From the NCBI GenBank assembly GCA_947488175.1, contig CANKYO010000013.1:62001-126000 (forward strand): DNA of 64,000 nt, written 5' to 3'. The stretch comes from an uncultured Paracoccaceae bacterium (GTDB lineage: Bacteria; Pseudomonadota; Alphaproteobacteria; Rhodobacterales; Rhodobacteraceae). Under the pieces are notes generated by a model. The model was given only the letters and a program-made list of their open reading frames with translations. It searched no databases and was not told the origin of the DNA. The stretch's first letter is position 1. Each line of letters opens with the position of its first letter. The translations under genes were made by a program, and so were the position numbers. Below, piece after piece: positions 15,993-24,066 of this stretch.

Positions 15993-16020
15993 CGCCGCCC
16001 GGCGCCTCTGCGGGGCGGCG
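15993..16020 (-). terminator. Terminator for the repeat-protein gene
   Basis: CGCCGCCC (15993-16000) pairs with GGGCGGCG (16013-16020) around a 12-nt loop. Read on the minus strand the stem is followed by TTTTGC, so it should end the transcript of the gene at 16055-16386. Confidence 0.7.
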
Positions 16021-16054
16021 CTTGTTTGCAAAGCACTGTCAGATTTATCGCTTA

Positions 16055-16386
16055 CTACAGTTCCAACGCCGCGTGATCGGTTTCCTGTGGCAAATCATAG
16101 GCGCGTGCAGGCAGATCCGAGAAATAGCGGACAGGCTTGTAGTCCTGCATCTCTGCAGGGAACGGCATGTCACCGAATACGGCCGCGGTCTGCACGAAGG
16201 CGGGCAGATCCATGAATGGCATGTCGTCAAACACGACACGCGACTTATAAACCGGCATTTCCGCCGGGAACGGCATGTCGTTCACAAATGATGGTGTAGG
16301 TTGCTGGGTCTGCGTGCTTTCCGCAGATGCCATCGATCCAAATGCACAAATTGCCGCAACAACGGTCATGTTAATCAATTTCGCCA
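16055..16386 (-). CDS. Exported protein with 18-residue DMPF tandem repeats
   Basis: The start is GTG at 16386 with AAGGAG six bases upstream. A longer frame from 16444 has no ribosome site and would bury the signal sequence. Residues 1-22 (AKLINMTVVAAICAFGSMASA) are a signal peptide cut after ASA. After a short linker the protein is an almost perfect 18-residue repeat: DMPFPAEMPVYKSRVVFD (37-54), DMPFMDLPAFVQTAAVFG (55-72), DMPFPAEMQDYKPVRYFS (73-90), then a degenerate fourth unit starting DLPARAYDLPQ. No family is known to me. The product should be periplasmic or secreted. It is the first gene outside the proposed island and has its own terminator. Confidence 0.75.
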
Positions 16387-16604
16387 CTGTAGTCTCCTTA
16401 CCAGATAATGCGGTTGGACCGGCCTTGGGCGACCGGGCCAACACTCGTTAACAAGGCGAATTTGACGATACCTTTGGAAGAAATTGAGGCATGGCATCGG
16501 TCAAATCATGACTGATGCAGCATCCGGAACAAAACGGTTTGCCCCATGGCAATTGTTCCCAGGCTCGGCGGATTTTCGCCGGTCACCCATGACTTTTGGA
16601 CCTA

Positions 16605-17327
16605 TCAGACTGCCGATCTGGCCTCAGTAATACTACTGAGACGTGCAATATGGACGACAGATTTAGCGTCTGACGTGCCCAAGGTCGCGAAATGTGGCAG
16701 GTCTGCCCTATCTGCCATTGCTGGATCGAGAATCTCTTCCTCTTCCGGCAGTTCTTCGGCGAGGGCGGGATGACTTTGCGCAACGTCGCTATAAAGCGGA
16801 ATGTCAGGGCCGCCAATGGCAGCTGCATCATCGGTGATCAGAACAATCTCATCGACCAGATCATCCTCCCAATCGGCCAGTTCATCCTCGATATCCGGGT
16901 CGGGACCCAGTGCTGCCTCCGCCAGGTTGGCGGCTGTCAACCGACCGACCCGTGCCTCTGCCTGGGCAAAATCCTCGATCGAGGACAGGGCCAGCTGCGC
17001 CAAAATCTCCGGCGCGACCGATATGCCTGCCAGCGCATAAAGCGACGGGATCAATTCATACAGTTCATCGGTATCTTCACCCGGCCGATCCGTCATCAGG
17101 ATCGCGCTGATATAGGGATGCCGCCGTTCGGCAGACAGTGCCAGCGCATGGGTCAACCGCCCGCCGACCCGTTCATCCATCACCAGCACATCAACCGGTT
17201 CAATCCGTAACAGCGCCTGTGCGATATGCCTGCTTTCCACGCAAGCCACCTGAAACCCCTTGTCCAACAGCGCCTTGGCACAGCCGGCGGCAGCATCGGC
17301 ATCGTCCCGCATGATCAGCGCTTTCAT
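16605..17327 (-). CDS. Response-regulator receiver domain protein with acidic C-terminal part
   Basis: The product has 240 residues from ATG at 17327 (AGGAG seven bases upstream). A longer frame to 17660 runs antisense through hisB and is rejected. The first ~110 residues resemble a receiver: LIMRDDADAAAGCAKALLDKG, the candidate phospho-acceptor Asp in VDVLVMDERVGG, and ISAILMTDRPGE. The rest is rich in Asp/Glu and Ala (DIEDELADWEDDLVDEIV, AEELPEEEEILD) with no DNA-binding or enzymatic domain. It is a single-domain regulator or scaffold of unknown partner. It is divergent from hisB, with a 138-base gap holding both promoters. Confidence 0.65.
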   Translation of the reverse strand: MKALIMRDDADAAAGCAKALLDKGFQVACVESRHIAQALLRIEPVDVLVMDERVGGRLTHALALSAERRHPYISAILMTDRPGEDTDELYELIPSLYALAGISVAPEILAQLALSSIEDFAQAEARVGRLTAANLAEAALGPDPDIEDELADWEDDLVDEIVLITDDAAAIGGPDIPLYSDVAQSHPALAEELPEEEEILDPAMADRADLPHFATLGTSDAKSVVHIARLSSITEARSAV

Positions 17328-17465
17328 CGGATTCTCCTGATTTGTGGCAGCGTTGGCGGTGACCGTAGGCAACCAACCCTTAAATATTTCTGAAAAACCG
17401 TCACAAATCTTGGCCCTTGCCCCCGATGCCCCTATAGAGCGACCGACGACAAGAGGAACGCAAAT

Positions 17466-18053
17466 ATGCGGACAGCAACGATCACACGGAAAACGGCCGA
17501 GACGGAGATCTCGGTTACCATCGATCTGGATGGCACCGGCACCTATGACAACCAGACCGGCGTCGGCTTTTTCGACCACATGCTGGACCAGTTGTCGCGC
17601 CATGCGCTGATCGACATGACCATCCGCGCCAAGGGCGATCTGCATATCGATGATCACCACACGGTCGAAGACGTGGGCATCGCGCTGGGTCAGGCCCTGA
17701 CCCAGGCCCTGGGCGACAAACGGGGGATCCGCCGCTATGGCTCATGCCATCTGGCGATGGACGATGCGCAGGTGCGCTGCGCGCTTGATCTGTCCGCCCG
17801 GCCTTATCTGATCTGCAATCTCGACCTGCCATTCGGCAAGATCGGCACCTTCGACACCGAACTGGTGCGCGAATTCTTCCAGGCGCTTAGCACCCATGGC
17901 GGGATCACGCTGCATATCGACAAACTGCACGGCTTCAACGCCCACCATATTGCCGAGGCCGCGTTCAAATCCGTCGCCCGCGCCCTGCGCGAGGCGGTGG
18001 AGGTTGATCCCCGCAAGGCCGATGCGATCCCGTCGACCAAGGGCAGCCTATGA
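17466..18053 (+). CDS. hisB: Imidazoleglycerol-phosphate dehydratase
   Basis: It catalyses the sixth step of histidine synthesis, dehydrating imidazoleglycerol phosphate to imidazoleacetol phosphate with two Mn ions. The 195-residue product has the paired metal-binding motifs of the family: [12 protein letters not shown] at ~36, [12 protein letters not shown] at ~63, THGG at ~145 and [12 protein letters not shown] at ~160. It is monofunctional, without the phosphatase domain of enteric HisB. AGAGGAA stands eight bases before ATG. Its stop overlaps the start of hisH (ATGA), so the two are translationally coupled. Confidence 0.97.
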   Translation: MRTATITRKTAETEISVTIDLDGTGTYDNQTGVGFFDHMLDQLSRHALIDMTIRAKGDLHIDDHHTVEDVGIALGQALTQALGDKRGIRRYGSCHLAMDDAQVRCALDLSARPYLICNLDLPFGKIGTFDTELVREFFQALSTHGGITLHIDKLHGFNAHHIAEAAFKSVARALREAVEVDPRKADAIPSTKGSL

Positions 18054-18688
18054 CAACCGCGCTGATCGATTACGACAGCGGCAACCTGCATTCGGCGCAA
18101 AAGGCGTTCGAACGGATGGCGCGAGAGGTCGATGCCGGTGACATCATCGTCACCGCCGACCCCGATGTGGTCGCCCGCGCCGACCGGATCGTGCTGCCCG
18201 GCGACGGGGCCTTTCCCCATTGCCGTGCCGAACTTTTCGCCCGCACCGGTCTGGCCGACGCAATCATCGACGCGGTGACAAACCGCGCGCGGCCCTTCTT
18301 CGGCATCTGCGTGGGCATGCAGATGCTGGCGACCACCGGGCACGAATACGAAGAAACCCCCGGTTTCGGCTGGATCCCCGGCGATATCCGCCGGATCACC
18401 CCCGCCGATCCAGCGTTCAAGGTTCCTCATATGGGCTGGAACGATCTGGTGATCGACCACCCCCACTCGGTGCTGGACGGGATCGACACCGGCGATCACG
18501 CCTATTTCGTGCATTCCTACGCGATGGACGTGGCCAACCCCGCCGAACGGCTGGCCCATGTGGATTACGCGGGCGACATCACCGCCATCGTGGGCCGCAA
18601 CAACATCATCGGCACGCAATTCCACCCCGAAAAAAGCCAGACAGCAGGTCTGCGGATGATCGGCAATTTTTTGCGGTGGGCGCCCTGA
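18050..18688 (+). CDS. hisH: Imidazole glycerol phosphate synthase, glutaminase subunit
   Basis: HisH releases ammonia from glutamine for HisF, which makes imidazoleglycerol phosphate and AICAR. The class I amidotransferase triad is present: Cys in [11 protein letters not shown], and His and Glu in [10 protein letters not shown] near the C-terminus. The oxyanion strand PGDGAFPHC is also seen. The 212-residue length is normal. It overlaps hisB by four bases. hisA and hisF, usually next in this family of bacteria, are not downstream within the window. Confidence 0.97.
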   Translation: MTTALIDYDSGNLHSAQKAFERMAREVDAGDIIVTADPDVVARADRIVLPGDGAFPHCRAELFARTGLADAIIDAVTNRARPFFGICVGMQMLATTGHEYEETPGFGWIPGDIRRITPADPAFKVPHMGWNDLVIDHPHSVLDGIDTGDHAYFVHSYAMDVANPAERLAHVDYAGDITAIVGRNNIIGTQFHPEKSQTAGLRMIGNFLRWAP

Positions 18689-18732
18689 CTACCAGCCCTT
18701 TGTTATTGCATAACAAATCCTGATTTTCGACG

Positions 18733-18780
18733 GTCTGCATCGCGTCGGACTTGCGTCGGCAAAACGTCGGACCCCATCGG
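18733..18780 (+). repeat. GTCGG array with 11-bp phasing, copy 1
   Basis: GTCTG/GTCGG pentamers begin at 18733, 18744, 18755 and 18766, each exactly 11 bases apart, ending in CCCCATCGG. The 37 bases 18744-18780 occur again, with full identity and in reverse orientation, at 36423-36459. It lies between hisH and the transglycosylase gene. The one-turn spacing suggests a protein-binding array. Confidence 0.7.
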
Positions 18781-18877
18781 ACAGGTGCGATAGGTTTTGT
18801 TAAGCATTATTGTGCGCGCAGGATGATAAACAAAAGGCGACCCCACCGGTCGCAACAACAAAGAGCAGGATATCCCA

Positions 18878-19348
18878 ATGATTACACGCCGCCACATGAT
18901 CCTCTGCAGCGCCGCCGCCCTTGCCGGGTGCAGCCGTCGGTCTGAACCCGAAGTGCGCCGGGCCAACATCCCGCTTTACCCCAACGAAACGCCCGAACTG
19001 CGGCGGCTGATCAACAAATACGCCGCCGTGCATGATATCCCCGTCACCCTGCTGCATCGGGTGATCATCCGCGAAAGCACCCACAACCCCGCCGCCCGCA
19101 ACGGGCCCTACTATGGTCTGATGCAGATCCTGCCCGAAACGGCCCGCACCATGGGCTATCGCGGATCACCCGAAGGGTTGCTGGATGCGGAAACCAACCT
19201 GATCTACGCAGGCCGCTATCTGCGCGGCGCGTGGCTGATCTCGGACGGGGACGAGGCGACAGCGGTCAACTGGTACGCGCGCGGGTACTACTACGAAGCA
19301 AAACTGCGCGGCATGCTGGTGGAAACCGGCCTGCGACCGGCCGGGTGA
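18878..19348 (+). CDS. Lytic transglycosylase lipoprotein (SLT domain)
   Basis: The 156-residue product starts with a lipoprotein signal (MITRRHMILCSAAALAGC, LAGC lipobox). The SLT domain follows: LLHRVIIRESTHNPAARNG with the catalytic Glu in RES, YYGLMQILPETARTMGY, and AETNLIYAGRYL. Such enzymes cleave peptidoglycan between MurNAc and GlcNAc with 1,6-anhydro product, from the periplasmic side. AGGA stands eight bases before ATG. It follows hisH after 190 bases that contain the GTCGG array, so it is a separate unit. Confidence 0.9.
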   Translation: MITRRHMILCSAAALAGCSRRSEPEVRRANIPLYPNETPELRRLINKYAAVHDIPVTLLHRVIIRESTHNPAARNGPYYGLMQILPETARTMGYRGSPEGLLDAETNLIYAGRYLRGAWLISDGDEATAVNWYARGYYYEAKLRGMLVETGLRPAG

Positions 19349-19494
19349 GAGTTGGCTGAACACTCGGACGAATATGGTCTTAACGGCGTCGACTGACAGT
19401 GGCTGCACGACAACGCGGTAAGTGTCAGCTGTGAGCCCAAAATGCACGATGCTGCGTCACCCATTAACGGTAGCTCTCCCGTAGTACGCCTGCG

Positions 19495-20628
19495 TCATTG
19501 CCCTGGTCGCCCCTGCGTCCCCGGTTTGAACCGCCAGATATAATAGGGCGCCTGCGCCGCATGGTGTTCTGCATTTTGCAGAGCGAGATGCGGGATAGCG
19601 CTGTCGGCAAGATAGAGCCAGCCATCGGGCCCGAAACTCAACCCATCTGCCCAGCGGATACGATCATCACGCACGATTGTTGTCAGAGTGCCGTCAGGTG
19701 CCATGGACAGCACCGCCTGATGCTCGATATCCGTGATGAACACGTTGTTTTGCGCGTCTATCGAAAAGCCATCATTTAGGGGCTTCTGACCGACCTCTTC
19801 GGTTTGAGCCGCTAGATCGACATCCGACAGGCTTGCGTCTTGCAAGGCGGTCGTTGGAATGCGGTACAGCATGTCATGGTTCATCGCACCGTAGTATATC
19901 CATGCATCGTCATGGCTCAGCGCAATGCCATCGATCCCTGTTTTCATCTCAAGCAGGCCGCCGAAGAACGACATATCTTTGATTTGATTTCGGACCAGCA
20001 GGTTCTGTGGGTAGAGGCTGGCGTGCCGGTTCAGTACGCGTCGTGCGGTTTCATTCTGTGTGTCGTAGACCACGATGGCTGGCCGTTTGGCCCAAAACCC
20101 TGCATCGGCGATGTAAATCCAACGCCCGTCATCGCTGATTTGCAGATCTTGCAAGAATGAGCCGCGCGGTGCGACGTTTCGTGCGAACGCATGATTGTGA
20201 ACCACATCACCGGTGCCAAGGTCAATGGCAACCAGCCGCGACTGCCCCATGCCGTGATCCGCGGGATCAATGACCCAGAGCCGGTTCTGCGCATCGACGA
20301 CAACGCCCAAGGGTGAGGTGAACAACGCGTCCTGCCCCGTTGCGGGGAATGGCACCGCCGCGCCATCGACCCATTCGTAGAGATAAGGCGGTTCCGGGTT
20401 TGATTCAGGATGGATCGTGTAGAAGATGCGCCCATCTGCCGACACCGCCGCATTGCCCATAGGTCGATCGGAAATCACCGCCGCCTCAATCGTTCCTTGC
20501 GGCAACACAGGCGCTGTCGTCAGATCTATATAGTCCGCGCCGCGCCCGAAGAACGCATAGACAATGCCGAGCAAGGCAACAACCAGAACAACAACAAGCC
20601 CGAGAAGACGTTTGGTCCATTTCCACAT
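19495..20628 (-). CDS. Membrane-anchored beta-propeller, major royal jelly protein (yellow)-like
   Basis: An N-terminal membrane anchor (LLGLVVVLVVALLGIVYAFF) precedes a ~340-residue six-bladed propeller. Typical blades are SPLGVVVDAQNRLWVIDPAD, SDDGRWIYIADAGFWAKRPA, GIDGIALSHDDAWIYYGAMN, FSIDAQNNVFITDIEH and GLSFGPDGWLYLADS. The pattern fits bacterial relatives of the yellow/MRJP family and, more loosely, SMP-30-like lactonases. The function in bacteria is unclear. AGGAGC stands seven bases before ATG. It is downstream of the reductase gene by 12 bases, so the two form an operon controlled from the TetR intergenic region. Confidence 0.8.
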   Translation of the reverse strand: MWKWTKRLLGLVVVLVVALLGIVYAFFGRGADYIDLTTAPVLPQGTIEAAVISDRPMGNAAVSADGRIFYTIHPESNPEPPYLYEWVDGAAVPFPATGQDALFTSPLGVVVDAQNRLWVIDPADHGMGQSRLVAIDLGTGDVVHNHAFARNVAPRGSFLQDLQISDDGRWIYIADAGFWAKRPAIVVYDTQNETARRVLNRHASLYPQNLLVRNQIKDMSFFGGLLEMKTGIDGIALSHDDAWIYYGAMNHDMLYRIPTTALQDASLSDVDLAAQTEEVGQKPLNDGFSIDAQNNVFITDIEHQAVLSMAPDGTLTTIVRDDRIRWADGLSFGPDGWLYLADSAIPHLALQNAEHHAAQAPYYIWRFKPGTQGRPGQ

Positions 20629-20640
20629 CTGCTGGGCTCC

Positions 20641-21678
20641 TTATGCTTTGGGTGCAGGGATATGGCCCCATTTCGTCAGGTCAGCCAACGTGTCCTGTAT
20701 GCTCTCTTGCGGGCTGCGGAACGTTATTCCCATCTCGCGTTTGATCTTGGTGTTATCAAATCGCGGGATACGCCCCAGATGGGTGCGCAGATAAGAGCCG
20801 ATGCCTTTGGGCTGCCCGAAGCTTGCCAGTTTCATCAACGCGGTGCCGATCGCGCCAGTCAGCTTGAACTTCGGCAACTTCGTGTGTCCGTAGCCAGAGG
20901 CGCGCAACAACGCAACCACTTCGGTCATGTCCATATTTGCGCTGGCAGCGATATAGCGCCCTGCGGGAACGTCTGCCGAAAGTGCAGCAACATGCGCATC
21001 TGCCACATCGCGCACATCCACAAACCCCCAGTTGAGCGCCATCACCGCCGGATATGCCCCGCCGATGATATCCACGAAGGTCTGGTTTGATGTGTTGATC
21101 GCGGCTGTATGTGCCGGACCGATCACCAAGAACGGGTTGATGACCACCAGGTCGAAATGGGGTTTCTCAGCCTCCATGAAGTCCCATGCCGCGCGCTCCG
21201 CCATTGCCTTGGAATAGTAATACGGGTTGCGGGCCGGCGTGCTTTTGTCGTTCCAGTCTTCTTCCGTCAGCACCCGCCCGTCAGGTTCGTCGGTGATCGC
21301 GGCCATTGAGGATGTTAGGATCACACGTCGCACACGCGGCGATTTTGCCGCCGCCGTTAACATCGACACGGTGCCTTGCACCGCAGGGTCGACCAAATCG
21401 CGCTGCGCGTCGTTGACATTCATCGCGTAGGGGCTGGCCATATGCAGGATGACATCGACATCCGTATGGGCCGAAAACGGGTCTGTGTCTGTCAAATCAG
21501 CCGCGACAAGCGTCAGGTGTTGGTCTGCGCCAGACATCGCCTGCAAGTGCGCCGTCTTTGATGTGTTCTTGGGGTCGCGTACTGTTCCAACGACGTCATG
21601 TCCTGCCGCGAGCAGCCGCTCTATGGTATGGCTCGCGATAAAACCGGTTGCGCCGCTGACGAGTATCTTGTCTGACAT
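20641..21678 (-). CDS. NAD(P)-dependent reductase, extended SDR (dihydroflavonol-reductase-like)
   Basis: The 345-residue product has the nucleotide-binding GATGFIASHTIERL motif, VAADLTD, and the catalytic Tyr-x3-Lys in YYYSKAMAERAAW, with Ser in LTSSMAAI. The DFR/cinnamoyl-reductase-like NPFLVIGP loop is present. It should reduce or epimerise a small carbonyl compound; the substrate is unknown. It is followed by the propeller gene and divergent from the TetR gene, which probably represses this pair. Confidence 0.85.
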   Translation of the reverse strand: MSDKILVSGATGFIASHTIERLLAAGHDVVGTVRDPKNTSKTAHLQAMSGADQHLTLVAADLTDTDPFSAHTDVDVILHMASPYAMNVNDAQRDLVDPAVQGTVSMLTAAAKSPRVRRVILTSSMAAITDEPDGRVLTEEDWNDKSTPARNPYYYSKAMAERAAWDFMEAEKPHFDLVVINPFLVIGPAHTAAINTSNQTFVDIIGGAYPAVMALNWGFVDVRDVADAHVAALSADVPAGRYIAASANMDMTEVVALLRASGYGHTKLPKFKLTGAIGTALMKLASFGQPKGIGSYLRTHLGRIPRFDNTKIKREMGITFRSPQESIQDTLADLTKWGHIPAPKA

Positions 21679-21704
21679 GAGGAGAACCTTGTTGATTCTT
21701 ACGA

Positions 21705-21734
21705 ATTGAACGAGTAGATATATATACGTTCAAT
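21705..21734. promoter_or_regulatory. Operator dyad between SDR and TetR genes
   Basis: ATTGAACG (21705-21712) and CGTTCAAT (21727-21734) form a perfect 8-bp inverted repeat around a 14-bp A/T-rich spacer that contains a TATATATA -10-like element. The position between divergent genes makes it the likely TetR operator. Confidence 0.65.
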
Positions 21735-21762
21735 AATAGTCAAGCCGGTGACAGCCCCTCCC

Positions 21763-22326
21763 ATGCCCGATCTCTCGCCAATCAGAGCCGCCCGCCGCGA
21801 CAAAATCCTGAATGCAGCCCAGCATGTCTTTGTCACGCAAGGGTTTCGCGGCGTGACGATGGAGGGCATTGCCGAGGCCGTCGGTATGTCGAAGGTCACA
21901 GTCTATGGCTACTTCAGGGACAAGGATGCCGTGTTTGCCGCCGTGGCGGATCGGCTGGCATCGCGGCTGGTCGAGGTGGTGAAAACCGAATTGCGCGATG
22001 GGCTGACGCTCCGCGACAAGATTGGCAACGCCCTGATCGCCAAGCATCGGGTGATCTTTGATCTGGTCAGGACGTCACCGCATGCGGCAGAGCTTTTTGC
22101 CGCAAAGGATTTGACCAGTCAGCAGCGGTTTCGCGATAGCGATCATGAGGTCGAAGGCGAATTAGAGGCGCAGTTGGTTGCGGGTCAGGTTGAAGCGCAA
22201 GAGGCGGCTGCACTGGCACGCGTTCTCTTCGCAGCAAGTCAAGGCATCGCCAATCATGCAGAGCGGTTCGAAGAGATTAAGGATGGCATCGGTCGCCTTA
22301 CTCAGATCATAGAGAAACAGGAATAG
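21763..22326 (+). CDS. TetR/AcrR family transcriptional regulator
   Basis: The N-terminal helix-turn-helix is clear: RRDKILNAAQHVFVTQGFRG, VTMEGIAEAVGMSKVTVYGY and FRDKDAVFAAV. The remaining ~125 residues are the helical ligand and dimer domain. ATG at 21763 gives MPDLSPIRAARR; a GTG at 21748 would add five residues, and neither has a clear ribosome site. It is divergent from the reductase-propeller operon with the dyad operator between them, so local repression relieved by a small ligand is the likely mode. Confidence 0.85.
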   Translation: MPDLSPIRAARRDKILNAAQHVFVTQGFRGVTMEGIAEAVGMSKVTVYGYFRDKDAVFAAVADRLASRLVEVVKTELRDGLTLRDKIGNALIAKHRVIFDLVRTSPHAAELFAAKDLTSQQRFRDSDHEVEGELEAQLVAGQVEAQEAAALARVLFAASQGIANHAERFEEIKDGIGRLTQIIEKQE

Positions 22327-22653
22327 GTCTTTCAGACTTTTTCAGGGGAAATCAATCCAGATTTTGGACTGGATCGCACAACGCGATCAAACGTCCAGAG
22401 TGGCAACTTCGCGGGCCTCGGAGAGCCCCTAATTGAGAAATGGGAAGCTACGCAAATCGAAGTGGCCCTGCCAACGAGGAGCCATTAGTTCTTTCCAAAC
22501 CCGCCATTTGAGACCCCAATGGGAAAGGCGACAAAGTCCCGCAAAGAAGTTATTGCGTCACGACTGCCTCAAGACTGGGCCAAGTTCGCTCCGGTTGCGT
22601 CATTTATTGGCTTCAGTGGACCCACGCCAACTATTCACAACATTCCACGACAG
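22327..22653. other. Stretch between convergent genes, nothing recognised
   Basis: 327 bases separating the TetR stop from the cytochrome stop. No frame has family resemblance, and there is no hairpin with a T tract that I can see. Confidence 0.35.
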
Positions 22654-23706
22654 TTACCGCCCCTCTGCGCGGGCATAGGTGTCGGCAAGATAGGCGATGA
22701 TCTGGCCAAGCTCCCCGTCATCGGCAGTCAGGCCGTTTCCGACCATGCGTGTCACTAAAACGCGTATGTCGTCGGCGCTGTTGAAGGTGGATTGTTCCAC
22801 CAGCGTGGGCGCGTGGCATTGCGCGCATTTCGCTTCGAACACCTGCCGGGCCGCGTCCGGGTCGTAATCAGGGGCGCGGGTCGCAGACAGGCGCAGCGCC
22901 TCTTGGCTGGCGCGCACCTCGACCGTCAGGGCGCGCTGTTCGGTCGCGACCTCGCGCAGGGTCGGAGAAATAGCGATCAGATAGGCGGTCACGCTCCACT
23001 GCTCACTTTCGCTGATCGGGTTGAGTGTGGTCGACCGGGTCGCCATCCGGGCGACGGTGCTGCGCCACGCCTCTGGCGTGCGCGGGCGGACAAGGATCGT
23101 GCGCAGATCATGGCATTGCGTGCATTTGCGGGTCAGCACATCACGCCCTTCGGCCAGCCCCGCCGAGGAGGCCAGCACACGCAGGCCCGCCGCATCGTCA
23201 AACCCGATCTGGGGCAGGAACTGAACCACCCGATCAATTCGGTCTTGCGCGAAGTTCTGGCCGTCCTGCGCAGTGGCCCGCAAATAGGCCTCGCGCGCGG
23301 CATATGGCAAGGCCAGACCGGTCAGCAGTAATGTGCAGATCAGCAGCGAAGTCCCCAGAAGCGGGGCGAGGGTGGATTCCATATGTTTGAAGAACCGGAC
23401 CACCATGATCTTGACGATCAGAGTCGCCCCCACCGCAAGCCCAAGCGTCAGGTGCAGCACCGTCCGGGCGGGTAATTCGATCTGGTAGGACCACAGGCGC
23501 GGCACCATATCCCACATCAGGATGATGTAGATCGCAACAAAGACATAACCGAACAGCCGGTGCAGGGTCATCAGGGATCGCGGGGCCGCGCTTTGGTGTT
23601 TTTCCTTGTCGAAGGGAAATTTCCACAAATAGAACATCAGGAAAGTCAGGAACAATGCGAGCAGCAGAAATGCGCCCCCGAAGATGGCATTGATGGACGC
23701 GCCCAT
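22654..23706 (-). CDS. Membrane-bound dihaem cytochrome c
   Basis: The product has 350 residues with AGGAG five bases before ATG. The N-terminal ~150 residues have four hydrophobic segments (NAIFGGAFLLLALFLTFLMF, LFGYVFVAIYIILMW, VLHLTLGLAVGATLIVKIMV, LLGTSLLICTLLLTGLAL). Two c-type haem sites follow, CTQCH at ~197 and CAQCH at ~298, each with downstream Met residues as possible sixth ligands. It should carry electrons at the periplasmic face of the inner membrane. The partner enzyme is not in the neighbourhood. The leader carries a strong nested hairpin. Confidence 0.8.
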   Translation of the reverse strand: MGASINAIFGGAFLLLALFLTFLMFYLWKFPFDKEKHQSAAPRSLMTLHRLFGYVFVAIYIILMWDMVPRLWSYQIELPARTVLHLTLGLAVGATLIVKIMVVRFFKHMESTLAPLLGTSLLICTLLLTGLALPYAAREAYLRATAQDGQNFAQDRIDRVVQFLPQIGFDDAAGLRVLASSAGLAEGRDVLTRKCTQCHDLRTILVRPRTPEAWRSTVARMATRSTTLNPISESEQWSVTAYLIAISPTLREVATEQRALTVEVRASQEALRLSATRAPDYDPDAARQVFEAKCAQCHAPTLVEQSTFNSADDIRVLVTRMVGNGLTADDGELGQIIAYLADTYARAEGR

Positions 23707-23807
23707 GGGTTCTCCTGTTCATGGCTACCTGGGGCGCAAGCGTCCTTGCAACGTCCCTGCCCCGTCAAGGCGGCAATCGTTTGAAAAAGCGTGGTAATTT
23801 GTGGTTT

Positions 23808-23867
23808 GGGTGCTGTTTTACCGGTGGCACCCGGTGCAGGTTTGTCCCCAACCTGCACCAAGCACCC
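23808..23867. promoter_or_regulatory. Nested hairpin in the leader of the cytochrome gene
   Basis: GGTGCAGGTT (23833-23842) pairs perfectly with AACCTGCACC (23850-23859) around seven bases. An outer pair GGGTGCT (23808-23814) with AGCACCC (23861-23867) encloses it. The structure lies ~100 bases upstream of the cytochrome start and after the stop of the upstream gene. No T tract follows on either strand. Confidence 0.55.
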
Positions 23868-24066
23868 TGCAAGCGCCGTTGCATGTGACAGGCTTGGTCA
23901 CATGGTGAGTGGTGGCGTGGCGGCGTTGCCCACGACTGCCCTGAGGAGGCGTTCGGTGAGCCCTATGTGGCAAACCCTTGGCAGCAATGTGAGGCACGCG
24001 AAGGTTAACAACCTGTTACAGATTATCTAATGCTTTGATTCAGAAAACATTTTTGAACCACCGCTA

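Noticed and set aside
17515..18625. Long antisense frames through hisB and hisH
   Set aside because: They mirror G+C-rich codon bias of the real genes and lack any domain; hisB and hisH motifs are complete on the plus strand.
23900..24066. Possible cobalamin-type riboswitch near the cytochrome leader
   Set aside because: Some short stretches look like parts of the B12 box, but the conserved GCCACTG core and box order are missing.
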